Under the pieces are notes generated by a model that was not told the DNA's origin, ran no database searches, and worked only from the letters and a program-made list of their open reading frames with translations. DNA of 64,000 nt from assembly GCA_964035545.1 (NCBI GenBank), contig OZ037771.1:11784980-11848979 (forward strand), in the 5' to 3' direction. The DNA is from Bugula neritina. Its lineage: Eukaryota; Bryozoa; Gymnolaemata; Cheilostomatida; Bugulidae. Below are positions 28,012 to 41,502 of the stretch, piece after piece; the first letter of the stretch is position 1; every line of letters starts with the position of its first letter. The translations under genes were made by a program, and so were the position numbers.

Positions 28012-29169
28012 ATGTCAGAGATATTGAGATCACAGGAGACAAACCCGTTCTTTACCGAACAATGTGTCTGGGCCTTACATAGGTATACTTCCCCTGAACT
28101 CCAGATTCCTTATGAAGACACCAAAAGGTAGCATTTTATTAATCGTATAAACTTCTTTAATATGCAGTACCATATATAGCAACGGTAGCAAATCATTATT
28201 TTAATTTAAAATCTAATAAACTTTTTTAGTATAGATCAAGAGGCTGGAAATTTAACAGTAATGTAATAAAGTACAATAAGTCGTTTTTAATGCTGTGCGG
28301 TTTTTAGAGTTGATGGAAATTACATGGAATTTTCCAGCACCATCTCGGGAATTCTAAGATGCTTGATGACAACTGCATTTACCAGACTTTTTGTGAACAG
28401 TTCTGAGAAAAACAAGCTATGGTGGAAAACCTGCCATCAAAAGTATGACACCATGAGCTCTACAATAGCTTTATAACAAGTTTTTTTGAAATAATTCATC
28501 AAAAAATGGCGCTCATTTTGTCAAGTGCATTTTGCTCATTATAGTTTAAACGCAAGCGCATGATAGATAAGAAACGAAACAATTAAGTATATCCATAATA
28601 TACAATATATAAACTATATTGAAATAGTTTTGTTAAATCTATGTTTTATAGTTAAACATCAGCTACTAACTTGCTCAGTATCATTTTACTATCTGAAACT
28701 GTATATAACTGAAAAGATGTTGCCAAGGAGATATAATTATGTAGACTAGCCTGCATCACTCTTTGGATTAATATATATGTGAAATTTTCAGCTCTGCCTA
28801 TTGTAACTTTGGTAAACCACTTATAAATGCCATTTTCCTTGCTGTTTGCTATAAAACTTGAGCTGTTTTTTAATTAGTTTATATTATTTCCTGCTGCATG
28901 TTACAGGTTCACTAATTGGTTCTTTTTATAAAAACGCAGCAGAATACTAATACTTTAATGTTTGCTGGTCACACATAACGTACAAAGTAGTTTAAGCCAA
29001 GTTTTTAAGCACTCACATAATGTTCCAATTAGTTTACAGTTTTCTAGATTTCAATTTAAACAAATTGCTTTCTAGATTGATGGAAGCTTACGGGACAAAT
29101 GACCTTGAGGCCCCCTTGACCTATAAAGTTGAAGTATTCATGCTACTGGGTCGCAAACCAACATCCTAA
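28012..29169 (+). pseudogene. Methyltransferase locus 1, exons 4-6
   Basis: Exon 4 28,012-28,127 (116 nt), exon 5 28,308-28,442 (135 nt) and exon 6 29,076-29,169 (94 nt, TAA at 29,167). All have correct splice sites and phases (0-2, 2-2, 2-stop) and no damage. The C terminus ends VEVFMLLGRKPTS, the final beta strand common in this methyltransferase family. With exons 1-3 the protein would be 288 residues, a normal family length. A polyadenylation signal AATAAA follows at about 29,225. The homology with loci 2 and 3 starts about 27,831. Confidence 0.8.
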
Positions 29170-30129
29170 CTATTTCATGCTTTCACTCCTGAAGCGAATT
29201 CACATTATTGCTTTAAAAAACTAAAATAAACTTTTCATTTTTAACAAAAATTTTTTATTTAAAAAAACTTGTAATATAAAAATTAAAAATCAAATTATAC
29301 AACTCTGGTTATATTTGCAGAATAAAGCTTCAGTATTTTTAATTTACAAGCCTTTTTATAGAACCATGCATAGCTTTAGCAGCTCAAATTAAATATGTAA
29401 ATTTAATTTATACTATATGATCTAGCTGTTAGTAAATGGTATCTCTCCTTAGATTATAGACACTTCAGTCTAAACCTAAAGTTGTTTAGAGATACGAGTG
29501 TATTATTATGCGATACAATGATAACATCAATATATTATAATATAATAAGAACGATGATTATAACATATCAAGATTATGTGATAGACACTCTAAACAACAA
29601 ACACATGTAATATCTTATCATAAATAATTATATGTACATCATATTATAGCAAAAGTTATGTAGGATTTGACAAAGCAATATGCTATTATATATATTATTG
29701 TATTAAACCAATTACAATATATATATTATAATAAAACCAAAAGGTACTAAATCATAATAAAAAATAAAGTTTTACATTATATCAAAAAAATAATGTAATA
29801 ATATTATTAACAAAGCGGTTATACAAATTAATACAATATACCATAGTAAAACCATCATGTATTGTAATGCAATATAGCAATTATTTAAAATAACGATGTA
29901 AGGAAACATTAATGTAATATACCATAATAAATCAATCATACCATTAAAACAAATAATTAATGTGTTAAAATATGTAATTATGTATTATATGCATGATTAT
30001 TAAAAACAATTGTGTAATACATACAATAGCAAAGGGTGGGGCTAGTTGAACAGAAAATTTCAGTTCTGGGCATAAGTTTGGAGAATTTTTTTTGCCGATC
30101 CAAAGACGGGCATCATCAAAATCAGTCAT
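29170..30129 (+). repeat. 3' flank shared by methyltransferase loci 1 and 2
   Basis: About 960 bp nearly identical to 36,459-37,437, very AT-rich with many ATATTATAATA and AATACAATA runs. Identity stops abruptly at 30,129. The duplication of loci 1 and 2 therefore included this flank and is younger than the split from locus 3, whose flank is much more diverged. Confidence 0.85.
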
Positions 30130-30143
30130 AGTAGCACATTAGT

Positions 30144-30497
30144 TGTATCGAAAGGATACTTCTCGCAGGCAGTCACATGATGCAGCTAGCATCATGCCAT
30201 CAGGATGGCCTGATCGTATTGGCCAATGAAACAGGACTGACAGTTACATAGTAGGCGGAGCTGCAAACACGTAGTGGAAGCTAGTTAGGTAGCGTAGCCG
30301 GCAGAGAGGACTTGGAAATGCTAGTGTAAATTTGTGTACAGTTAGCTCTCTATTATGTAGCAGTTTGTGTTAGTAGTGTTATTCTTTTGTGTGTGTAATT
30401 TGCAGTAAATAAACTCTTATCAATAAGTAAACCTGGCGATCGAAGTGGCTTTCATTAACTAAACCCATTGATTGCAGTGAAGCATAAATTCACAACA
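30144..30497 (+). repeat. Candidate solo LTR
   Basis: Sequence absent from the matching place in locus 2, bounded by TGTATCG and CACAACA, with a CCAAT motif near 30,220 and AATAAA near 30,407. Structure and size resemble an LTR. The ends are approximate and no target-site duplication was confirmed. Confidence 0.4.
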
Positions 30498-31401
30498 ATA
30501 TTGATCAAGATATTGCAGATATGAATTTTTGATTAATATTTTCATAATTAGCATAAAAAACCATTTCTGGTTCTATTTGACTGATTTAGAAAATTTAAAG
30601 TGCAATGTAATCACAAAGTCCTACTCTATTCATCCACATTAAAAAGTGAAAAGCTTGGATGACTCCGCTAAGAGACCAAAAATGACAGCAGCCATCACAA
30701 TTTATAACAGGTCAAAAATTTTTGGGTTTGTTTAGCCAAGAAACCTTACCTTCTTTGTCCAATGTTACTCCGCCAACCTCTCAATGATGTCAAACCCTAA
30801 AATTATATCTGCACCACACACCAGATTTGGTGCAACTAAACAGCAGTTTCTCATCACTACCCCATCAACCACTGAATCTTTCACTGAAAAACCCAAGTCA
30901 ATCTTTCTAGGAAAAATACATAATAACATATTTCAATAATTTTGAACATGACAGCTTATCTGTACAAGTTTCAGCAAAATTGACATTCATATAGTATGCA
31001 CATCTCTATTACTAAATAACTGACAAGACATGTCAGGTTAAATAAAATATGACACTAATTACATATACGGCTGGTGCTAGACTTAAGCAACCTAATGTTT
31101 GCCTACACTAAAAATAGCTACGTGATAAATTAATATTTTATTCAACTATAAATCATAGCCGAAGTTCAGCTATGATTTTCATGTTTATGAATTATGAGAG
31201 AGCCAATCATTTTAGAGACACTGGAATTTCACGGAATGATTGTCTTCATTTGGCCAGCGCATGAATTAAAATATACCTATAGCTGTTACCTTGTCTAGAA
31301 GAGATGATATCTTGTCACTTGCCATTACCTAAACACTTTTGTTTCACCTCTATATGCCAAAGACGTTACTGGCATTTACCTATTGTTTCATCTACTTTTA
31401 G
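30498..31401 (+). other. Upstream region of methyltransferase locus 2
   Basis: No gene of its own. 30,530-30,700 is a diverged copy of about 39,090-39,420. From about 30,930 it matches the region upstream of the locus 1 leader exon (about 19,100-19,540), so it probably holds the promoter or 5' intron, but no specific motif was identified. Confidence 0.55.
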
Positions 31402-31444
31402 AGCTGCATATATACTACAAGATAAAGATTTGAGTCAGTTGGAG
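31402..31444 (+). other. Methyltransferase locus 2, candidate 5' exon
   Basis: Counterpart of 19,545-19,587, with CTTTTAG before and GAG|GTAAGA after. Same length (43 nt) and conserved splice sites; probably untranslated leader. Confidence 0.5.
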
Positions 31445-32196
31445 GTAAGATTTCTCAATGCAAATATCACGTTGTATGACTGCATTTCATAATCAAGCAA
31501 AGACTTGTGGTTTTTGAATGAATTGCTAGTGCTAGCTAGCGCTAAATTTAATCTTAGACATTTTATATCTGCTTCTGATATATAGCAACCGTTCTTTAAA
31601 CCCAAATACTAAAATAGATGTTGTACATGAGATATAACCAAAAACTTGTTTCGTTTCAGCGATTAAGTGATTTTGTATTGAATTTTGATATCCTAGTTTA
31701 TTTATGCATTTGAGTAGCCTAAATTCTATAATGAAATAGCTCCAGTCAAATGCTCTAGTGTGCTACTCACTATGCTACCACACCATTCAATATTATATTC
31801 TTATAATTATTTTGATCCAAGCAAAAGCTATCAAATTAGATAATTCAAATTTTAAAAAAATTAGATCTTCAGAAATATAGTTTCTGGTTGCCGCACATAA
31901 AGTTTTACCTACCAGGAAGTTTGCAACATAAAACACAAAATTCATAATGATAGGCCTGCAACTTCTGACATACACTTCTGTATCATATTAGTTTTGATAA
32001 ATCTACCTGACAAACCAATCTATTCAACATTAAAAGATTGTTGCAAGATTTGAATAATAAAATTAGCCAATAAAACAGCAAAGTATAATAGAGTATAAGT
32101 TTGTTGCTGCAATATTAAACTTTTTCTATTAAAAATATGTACCTTATCTCAATAACAATCATTATAATATATTGAATATAACCTTTACTATTATTT

Positions 32197-32862
32197 TGTA
32201 GTAACTTGTGGGTTATTGAATGAAGTCAGGCAGGGAACATAACTCGTTGTTATAGAAGAGACAAGAGAGAGTGTTGAAATAGTGTGCGTGCTGTATTTTT
32301 ATTGTATCCTTGATCCTTCCAGTCCGAGCTCCAGTCCTCAAGTGACCGAAGCTCAAAAATGGGCTTCCTTTTATACTAGCCAGACAAAGGACTTCTAGAA
32401 CCTTCGACCGACAGCAGGCCAAAGTTCAGGCGGGTATGCCGACACTGGTCATGTCAGTAACCGACATTCAGTCTGTTGGCACCCGCGAGCCGAACTCGGT
32501 CCAACTGTCGATTTACATCAATCAGCAAAAATGAACCCAACCAAGTGTATGCGTAATGTAACTTGTAATTTTTGAAAAAGGGCTTAACTATTCGTAATAC
32601 TGACCTACCAGGCTAAGCTCTAGCTCCAGAGTGTTCCCTGTTGGCTTTCCTTCGGCTATCACTTGTCAGTAGCTTTAGTACTTGCTAGCTTGTAGCTTGT
32701 CAATATCTGATCATCTTACACTATTTACCACGCTAAAAGCTTAACAATAGCACAGTATTTAAGGTATTAGAAAGCTACGCCACAGACTTATCTATAACCA
32801 CAGTATTTAAAAAAATAGCCATAAGTAATGTGTGGGGGGGAATAACTCTGATATTTATCACA
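32197..32862 (-). repeat. Solo LTR in the 5' intron of methyltransferase locus 2
   Basis: The minus strand starts TGTGATAAATATCAGAGTTA and ends AAGTTACTACA, the same ends as the LTR of the element at 40,944-43,251, with the shared TTGGTTGGGTTCA and ACTTTGGCC stretches inside. Locus 1 lacks it: there the acceptor follows the intron directly. The insertion ends 13 bp before the acceptor of coding exon 1. Target-site duplication is not clear. Confidence 0.75.
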
Positions 32863-32875
32863 ATACACTTTTTAG

Positions 32876-35800
32876 ATGAGCGATACACAAGAACTGATTC
32901 CAGTTGAGAAGAGATATGATGATGTTGACCTTAGTGCTGATTACGTAAAGTCTAGAATAAAGTATCCCAAATTTGTGCTTGAGGTTGTGTTGCATTATTT
33001 AGAGGAATCGGTAAGCATTCTTTAAATTTATCTCAACAAGCAATGCTTCAGTTTTTCTGATAGCTATTGATGTTATAACTTATCTTTTAATAAAAACCAA
33101 AAATATACATCTGAAGTTATGCATAGTAATTCACATATATAGATGTAAAAGCTGTTATAGACAAGCAAATAAATAAGCAATTTTAGGTGATCTTCTTGTA
33201 CTTAACTGCTCGAGTGGTTTCAACTCAACACATAGTAGTTGTTATGAACACAATTACAATTTTATTAAAGTGACGCATAAGTTTTATTAAGATAGCATAT
33301 TAATTTTTTCAAGACAATACAATAATTTCAATAAACTAACGCAATTAGCCTGTATAAAACTAAATGGTAGGAATTGGCAATAAAATTGTTTTTACAAAAG
33401 TTTCCTAACTGCAGTGTGTGGCAAAAACTTCAGTCAACAGGCAATTTATAATTATGGTTGCCAAAAATATAATAAACTGATTTATATAGACAGTAAGTAC
33501 TAGAAATTCTTTAAAATGAACAAATCTCTCATCAAAATTGAAGTGTTTTCCATTTGAATCATGCTTAAAATTAGGCATTAATTTAAAATAAAAGTATTTT
33601 TTTAAAGAAAATATCCAAATGTTTTTTAATAAATAGATAAGTATTTTTATTGCATCGATACAGATAAAATGCTGAATTATCATTGGAGGATAGTTTTAAA
33701 CTCGCTTATGCTTTGTCATTGCAGCTTGGGAAGTCTCTAAAATACCCTTTAGCTGTGGATGCTGGATGTGGACCTGGATTGATGTCTACAGTATTCTTAG
33801 CTCCACACTTTGATAAAGTACTTGGAGTAGACATCAGTGAGTCTCAGATAGGACAGGCAATTCTTAACAACAAACACAGTAATATTGAATACAGGTAATG
33901 TAATAACATCATACATTGTCTTTTGGCAGTATGTTATACCGTATTGTTTTATACTATGATATTATTGTTCTTGCTTTGGAACTGTCATGCATTAAGTAAT
34001 TAATTGTGTCCTAATCTAGCATAACAAGCTTGTCTCAATAGGTTGTCAGCGGCTGAAAAGTTACCAGTAGAAGACAACTCTGTAACTTAAATACAAATAG
34101 CAATGTCATTACATTGGTTTGATCATGAGAAATTCTATAAGGAATGTGACAGAGTTCTAGTTCCTGGAGGGGTTATTGCTGCTCTTTGTTATGCGTTTAA
34201 CAAAGTTTTAATAGTAAATCACCCCCATAGTGATGCTATAGAAAAGGTTTTAACACAGGTGAGACAAACCTAGATTTTTTGCTTGTCGAAACTAAAATTT
34301 TAATTAAAAGTCTTTTTTTAAAATAACAAATGTTAGTAAAAATGACAAAAAATGGCAGGATTTACCAATAAAATTTAAAAAAAGGTAATTTCTCATTTAT
34401 TGCATTTCTGATAATTGACAGTTTTTTTCATGGATGACATTGTATTGTATCTTCATTGGTATCTGTATAAGTTTGTTATCGGCTTTTGAAACCACTCGAA
34501 ATATTGTTATGATTCTGCAGGTTTGTATGAAATAGACTAAGTAGTCTGCATGCCAATGTTGTTATTTCTTGAATAAAAGTCTTTTGTAGGTGGCATTCAT
34601 TAATATTTATTGGTTGCTAGTTCCTTCTTCTGCAAGCTCCAGTGTGATACTGATTTGCACTGGAAATGCTCACCTTTATATATTGCAAAAATTTCCCGCC
34701 ACTATATGGGGGTCCGAAACTCGGCCGAAGTTCCGAGTTCCGCCGGCCGAAGTCGGAAAGGTTCTGCCCGAAATCGTACAGACCCTTCCGAAATCGCAGC
34801 TTTGGCTCTGAATTCGGTCGAGCTTCAGCTCACATACTCAATTAATTAAACATACAAAAAAATGTGGCGGGGGGGAGGAGCAAACTTCAAAAACTATTAC
34901 AATAACTTAAAAACAAACAATAAAAATAGGAAGGCAATTCACAATCATTACGCTAAGAGCTTAGTTATAATTAAAACAGTTAATCAGTATTTAGAAAGTT
35001 ACACTAATTCAATTATAATAGTGAGGCGATATAACTACTAGAGCTGAATCGGCCATCTTTTGGAAATGCCTCGAGATCGAAAGACTTTTGCAAAGACCGT
35101 CGCCAGTGATATGCCAAAGATCACACATGTTGCCATTAACAAGTAAAAAAAACCTGACATATCTTGTTTTTATTGTGTAATAATATGTATGTCTCAAATA
35201 AAATGCAAAGGGGCTACTTTTAGATATCAGAGATATTGAGATCACAGGAGACAAACCCTTACTTCACTGAGCAATGTGTCTTGGTATCACATAGATATAC
35301 TTCCCCTAAACTCCAGATTCCTTATAAAGATACCAAAAGGTAGCATTAATAAAAATTTTAATAATCGCGTAAACTTTTATAATATGCAGTGCTATAGCAA
35401 CATTAGTAAATCATACTTTTAATGTAAAAGCAAATCAACCTCTTTTGGTATAAATCAAGAGGCTGAAGATCTAACAGCAATTAGTAAGAAAACAGTCATG
35501 TCTTATTGCTGTAACTTTCATGTATTTAAATAGAAATGAATACCAATTACAATGTAATAAAGTTAAATATATCTGCTTCAATTCTGTGCTGTGGCTTTTA
35601 GAGTTGATGGACAATATATGGAATTTTCCAGCACCATCTCGGGAATTTTAAGATGTTTGATGACAACTGCATTTACCAGACTTTTTGTGAACAGTTCTGA
35701 GAAAAACAAACTATGGTGGAAAACCTGCCATCAAGGGTATATCCCATGACGCCATAAGCTGTATAATAGTTTTACGAAAGGAAATTTGCAAAATGTTTAT

Positions 35801-36458
35801 TTTTCAAAAAATACCACCCACTTTGTAGTGCATTTTACTCATTAGTTTAAACACAGGAACAGAAATAGTTAAGTATATCCATAATTGCAATATTATAACA
35901 TATATATCAAAATATGTTTGTTAAACCTTTGTTTTAGTTGAACATCAGCTACTTATAACTTGCTCGGTATCATTTAATTATCTGTAAATAACTAAAAAGA
36001 TGTTGCCGAGGAAATATGTCTAGACTATAGCATACATTGCTTTTTGGAATATATGATTTTTAGCTTCGCTTATTGCAACTCTGATATACCACTCAACTGT
36101 CATTTTTTTGATGCTTGCTATAAGGGTTGAGCTGTTTTTTATAGTTGGTTGGTATTATTTCTTACTGTTACAGGTTCAGTAATTAGTCGGCTTGAGAAAA
36201 AACGCAGCGAAATACTATAATACTTTAGTGTTTTAGCATTCTTTACGATTGCCGCAGTCACGCAAAAAACACCAAGTAGTTTAAGCCATGTTCTTGAGCA
36301 CTCACATAATGATCAAACTAGTTTACAGTTTTCTAGATTTCAATTTAAAGGGATTACTTTCTAGATTGATAGAAGCTTACCAGACGAATGACCTTGAGGC
36401 CCCCTTGACCTATAGAGTAGAAGTATTCATGCTGCTGGGTCGTAAACCAACATCCTAA
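32876..36458 (+). pseudogene. Class I SAM methyltransferase, locus 2 (one nonsense codon)
   Basis: Six coding exons in order: 32,876-33,010, 33,725-33,894, 34,042-34,258, 35,224-35,339, 35,602-35,736 and 36,365-36,458. Lengths 135/170/217/116/135/94 are identical to locus 1, all splice sites fit, and the total is 289 codons with the stop. SAM motif I (LAVDAGCGPG), the acidic VLGVDIS strand and the PGGV loop are intact. The only lesion is TAA at 34,088-34,090, just before the IQIAMSLHW stretch. Locus 3 has TCA there, one base from TAA. Truncation would remove the PGGV strand and the C-terminal half. If the TAA is an assembly error or polymorphism this is a live gene; otherwise it is a recent pseudogene. 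Probable role: methylation of a small molecule in the cytosol; substrate unknown. The introns hold a solo LTR (32,197) and an LTR-like insertion (about 34,510-35,035). Confidence 0.8.
34510..35035 (-). repeat. LTR-related insertion in locus 2 intron 3
   Basis: About 525 bp absent from locus 3 at the same position. 34,940-35,010 resembles 32,730-32,785 of the solo LTR in the same direction. A GC-richer stretch with repeated GGCCGAAG and CCGAAATCG resembles the GC-rich middle of that LTR family. Diverged and incomplete; assignment moderate. Confidence 0.4.
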
Positions 36459-37437
36459 CTATTTCATGTTTTCACTCCTGAAGCGAACTTTACGTTATTG
36501 TTTTAAAAAACTAAAATAAACTTTTCATTTTCAGCAGAAATTTTTTATTTAAAAAAACTTGTAATATGAAAATTAAAAATCAAATTATACAACTCTGGTT
36601 ATATTTGCAGAATAAAGGTTCAGTATTTTTAATTAACAAGCTTTTTTTATAGAATCATGCATAGCTTTAGTAGCTCAAATTAAATATGTAAATTTAATTT
36701 ATATACTATATGATCTAGCTGTTAATAAATGGTATCTCTCCTTAGATTATAGATACTTCACTCTAAATCTAAAATTGTTTTATAGAGATACGAGTGTATT
36801 ATTATGCGATACAATGATAACATCAATATATTATAATATAATAAGAACGATGATTATAACATATCGAGATCATGTGATAGACACTCTAAACAACAAACAC
36901 ATGTAATATCTTATCATAAATAATTGTATGTATATCACATTATAGCAAAAGTTATGTAGGATTTGACAGAGCAATATGCTATTATATATACAGTATTATT
37001 ATATTAAACCAATTACGATATATATTATAATAAAACCAAAAGGTACTAAATCATAATAAAAAATAAAGTTTTACATTATATCAAAAAAATATTGTAAAAA
37101 TATTATTAACAAAGCGGTTATACAATATAATACAATATACCATATAGTAAAACCATCATGTATTGTAATGCAATATATATAGCAATTATTTAAAATAATG
37201 ATGTAAGGAAACATTAATTTAATAATTATACTATAATAAATCAATCATACCATTAAAACAAATAATTACTGTGTTAAAATATGTAATTATGTATTATATG
37301 CATGATTATTACAAACACTTGTGTAATACATACAATAGCAAAGGGTGGGGCTAGTTGAACAGAAAATTTCACTTCTGGGCATAAGTTTGGAGAATTTTTT
37401 ACCGATCCAAAGACGGGCATCATCAAAATCAGTCATA
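36459..37437 (+). repeat. 3' flank shared with locus 1
   Basis: Near-identical partner of 29,170-30,129. Polyadenylation signal AATAAA at about 36,515. Identity ends at 37,437, after CAGTCATA. Confidence 0.85.
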
Positions 37438-40400
37438 TGCTGCTGTCTTTGCCCATTAAAACTAAATACATAATCATTTTATTTACTAAGATAGAGCCAA
37501 TTTTTTACCTGTAGGTTTTTGGCTCAACTATAGCACAACTAGCCTCACACTGTCACACATACAAATTATTGTCAATACAATAATATATTATAAGATATTG
37601 CAATAAAAAAGTAATGCAATACATAATAATGGAGCAATACAACAATATAGCATTGTAAAACAATTATGTATGCCATATTACAATAAGTTATGTGATATTA
37701 AATTGTATGAAAAAGTTTTTCCTAATAAATTATAGTGAAATAGTTATATAATATGTAATTAGTAATTATAAAGCCATTCATAAAAATGAACTGTTACAAA
37801 ACATGGCGCAGTACAAAAACACAATTTATACTTCAACATAATAATATAACGGTGCTATATATATATAAAACTAAAAAAAAAGTTTGTACAACTATTGTTT
37901 TTTTTAGGTTTGAACTTGAGCAAAATTGAATTTGTTACGCTACGCTACTTTCAAAGTTGATTATTGGGAAAATTACATGCAAGCCAAAAAGTCATGGAGC
38001 AAAATTTAAAAAGATCTATTCCAGACTTTAATAATAGGTATATGTTGGATTAAATTTCTTCCATATTTCCCATTGTTCTGTATATTATATTAAACTGCTG
38101 ACGTCAATCAAAGTGTATTTCGATTGACAATATACTGCTAAGACATATTCAACACAAATAACTGATAATTATCCAAGCACGTATACCTGGTATAATAAAA
38201 TTTATATATTTGCAGCGATCTAGTCATCAGCTTCCATACACATGCAGCAGGATCACAAAAACTAAAGGATGAACATTGTCCATTACTTACAAAATGGAAA
38301 TCCATATTCTAGTAATTATAGGACCTTAAAAAACAGTTTCATAGCTTACGTACTGTAACAGCAGTCGAAATCTCTAGTCTCCCTCACGAGTGTGTGGAAT
38401 TTTAAACTGAATTATTCCACTGGCTCCTAAATAAAAATTTTAAACCCAGACACTTTTGAGATAATTTCTGAAATCATATATGTGACGGCTCCTGTAAATT
38501 TTGGTCTCTTGGCATTATCCGCTATGTCTATTGTTAGTTATAAGGGGTTTTATCTGTAGTAGTGCTACATGTGTCAATTTTATATTTCAGTGTGCAATGG
38601 TCAATTAACATGTGCTCTTTTCAGCTGTCAAATCAGTTGTGTGATATCATATCTGCTATGGTTTATGAATGATTGGCGTTTTAATGAGCCATTCAATTCC
38701 TGGTCACATGATTAGAGCATAATAGCGCAACCTCTAACAATAGTTAAAATAGCAGGTCATGTTGAGCGCAACGTAATTTAGTATAATTTAATTGATAATT
38801 GTTACTAATTTAACAAACATGGCGACCGGAGCACACTGCAAGTTAATAGATAGGTCAGATATTGACAATTTAAAAAATATTTCTACTTTGAAAATGAAAG
38901 ACAAATAGTGAAGAGTGATGATGATATTAGTAATGATGAACTTAGTGACAACAGTGATACAAAATAGTTAGATTTTATTATGCAACAACCGAGCCAGTAT
39001 AATTTTAATCTCTCAAAATGGTTATAAAGTTTTTCTCATTAGACTGAACTCAGCTTTGAAATATTGAACAAAATACTGCAGAAGCACATTTTTTATTATT
39101 ATTTTCATGATCAGCATAAAAAACCACCCCTGGTAACTAACTTTTAGACTGATGGAGCTCATTAAAGACCTGTTGCTAGGTAGATAAACAACAAATTTAG
39201 AAAAATTTTGGGTCACCGAACTTTGAATAGTAATTACTCGCAATAAGAAAAGTCGTTTGTTATGGAATTTTGTGCGCATAACCTAGCATATTTCTAGTTC
39301 TATTTGACTGATTTTAAAAATTTAAAGTGCTATGTGATTACAAGGTCCTACTCTATTCATCCACATTAAAAATTAAAAAACTTGGAAAACCTCTAAAAGA
39401 CCAAAAATGATAGCAGCTGTCACATATATTCTAATAGTTCTGAAAATGAGGATCTGTTAATTTCAAAGTTCTTAGTGGTTTATGCATAATTTGTGATAGT
39501 AGTTTGCTAATCTGATGGGTGATTAGCAGCTATAGGTGATTCTTGTTAACTTATCAACTCCCAATAATTATGGCACTGTAAAAATGACAACATGCAGTGA
39601 TATTTGAAGCCGATTTCCTGCAATTTCAACTATGATATTATTTCTGTAAAGATGGTATATATATAAACGTTTGCTTTTGTATCGAACAAATGCATATCAT
39701 CAGATAAAATAATTGTTGTATCACAAAATATACTTATATTATTAAATCTGTTTTTTTGTACAAAGACGGCATCTTTTCTCATAAGAATTTCGCGAAATTA
39801 AACTAAAAGCTTTAAAAAATACATTTGAAGCCACTGATACGTTGCTCAGCGATTGATCTATTCTCAATGTATTATCATTTAAAAGAAGTCTAGTTGCATG
39901 CAGTTTAATAATTTCAAAGCCAAATCAGATGCAACAGATTTATGAAATGATATATTTGAACAAAAACTAATTTTTAGCTAACGGGTATAATTAGAATAAT
40001 TAGAAAAATATTTTGTAAGCTGAAAAAGTGTATTTTTCATGTAGTTATACTGTGTGAAGTCAGGATGAACGTATAATTAGATATTAGCATACATAATCAT
40101 AAACTAGCAGTTAATGCTCAGCCAAAGCAATTTGAGCATAGTTTGACAATTATCTAAGGATGAAATTTAAAGGTAGTGTCAACAATGTGTACTTCTAATA
40201 TTACAGCAGCGTAAGCTATATATTTCTAACTGATAAGTTGCAAAATATTCAACTCATAACTTACGCAGAATGACAATTTAAATTGATGCACAAAAACAAA
40301 TAAAGGGAGGGTGTAACATTAGAAGTAACTTACTACTTGGTTAGTTACAGTTTATTGACATGATGATTGCTGTGATACATATGTGTAAACAATGCTCTCA

Positions 40401-40792
40401 GCCTTTATTGTGTCATATGATATGATTCAACAGGTCTCTGTCATGTGAAGTTGACACCATGGGGCTGGTGTGACTCACTATACAATGAGTGTCTTGCAGA
40501 CACTTATAGACAGATTCTAGCTCACTTAGAACACATCAGATCTTAGACTGAGGGGAGCTCTTGTATTTGGGAAACAGTAAAACCTTTCTCTTTTTTGTGA
40601 GATTGGTGAATACCATTGCGGGTCTGCTCTTCAACGTTTGTCTCCGTCTTGGCTAACTTTCTTTTCTTTTTTCTGACTCTGTCTTGTACCTGCGATGCAA
40701 TTCATATCTCAGACTACGGCTATATGAGTAACAGCAAAGCACCTCAGACTTAATTGGAAGGTGGTGTTTGTTGATATATTGTGATAATTGCT

Positions 40793-40794
<2 letters not shown>
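37438..40794. other. No confident gene; decayed acidic open frame at 38,819-38,990
   Basis: Mostly AT-rich sequence. At 38,819 an ATG after AACAAAC opens MATGAHCKLIDRSDIDNLKN, and after a frame shift an acidic run SDDDISNDELSDNSDTK follows. This looks like the N terminus of a transposase-type or nuclear protein, but nothing downstream confirms it. 39,090-39,420 is a diverged copy of 30,530-30,700. Confidence 0.35.

Positions 40795-40878
<84 letters not shown>
40795..40878. repeat. (TA)n microsatellite
   Basis: About 84 bp of uninterrupted TA, 65 bp upstream of the 5' LTR of the element that follows. Confidence 0.97.
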
Positions 40879-40879
<1 letters not shown>

Positions 40880-40943
40880 CCGTGTATTTATTTTTCATAT
40901 TTTTTTCTTGTATAAAAAATTGCACTTTCTGATAGGGGGTGTG

Positions 40944-41438
40944 TGTGATAAATATTAGAGTTACCCCCCTGACACGCCACTACAAGAACACATGACTTAT
41001 ATTTCAACACAATGGTATTATTATTATTATCTAGTGACTAGTATTTTCCCTTCTCCTTATTTCACGTACAATACTCATTCACCTGGTTGGGTTCAATTTC
41101 GCTAATTCATGTAAACCGACAGTCGACCAAAGTTCGGCTTGCTGGCTTGCCGACATTCCGAGTGTCGGTCTCCGACATTCCAAATGTCGGAATGCCAAGC
41201 AGACATTGCTGAACTTTGGCCAACTGTCAATTGAAGGATCTAGAACCCTTTTGTCTAAATAATATAAAAGGAGGCACATTCTTAATTCCAGTCAGTTGAA
41301 GATAGAAGCTCAGACTGGGAGGAATCACTACACCAGTAAAGACTTACAGCACACGCTACTCTACACTCTCTTATCTCTTCTCTCACAAGGAGTTATGTTC
41401 TCTGCATGATTACATTCAATAACCCACAAGTTATTACA
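40944..41438 (+). repeat. 5' LTR of the gag-bearing element
   Basis: 495 bp. 41,236-41,438 matches 43,049-43,251 with a few changes. The upstream part is identified by alignment to the inverted solo LTR at 32,197. TATAAAAGG near 41,264 and a tail of CACACGCTACTCTACACTC type suggest promoter and R region. Confidence 0.75.
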
Positions 41439-41502
41439 TTGGTTGCAGCGGTGGGATTACGAATAATCAGACAGCCTTACAAGAGATAGAGAGAGGAACC
41501 AC

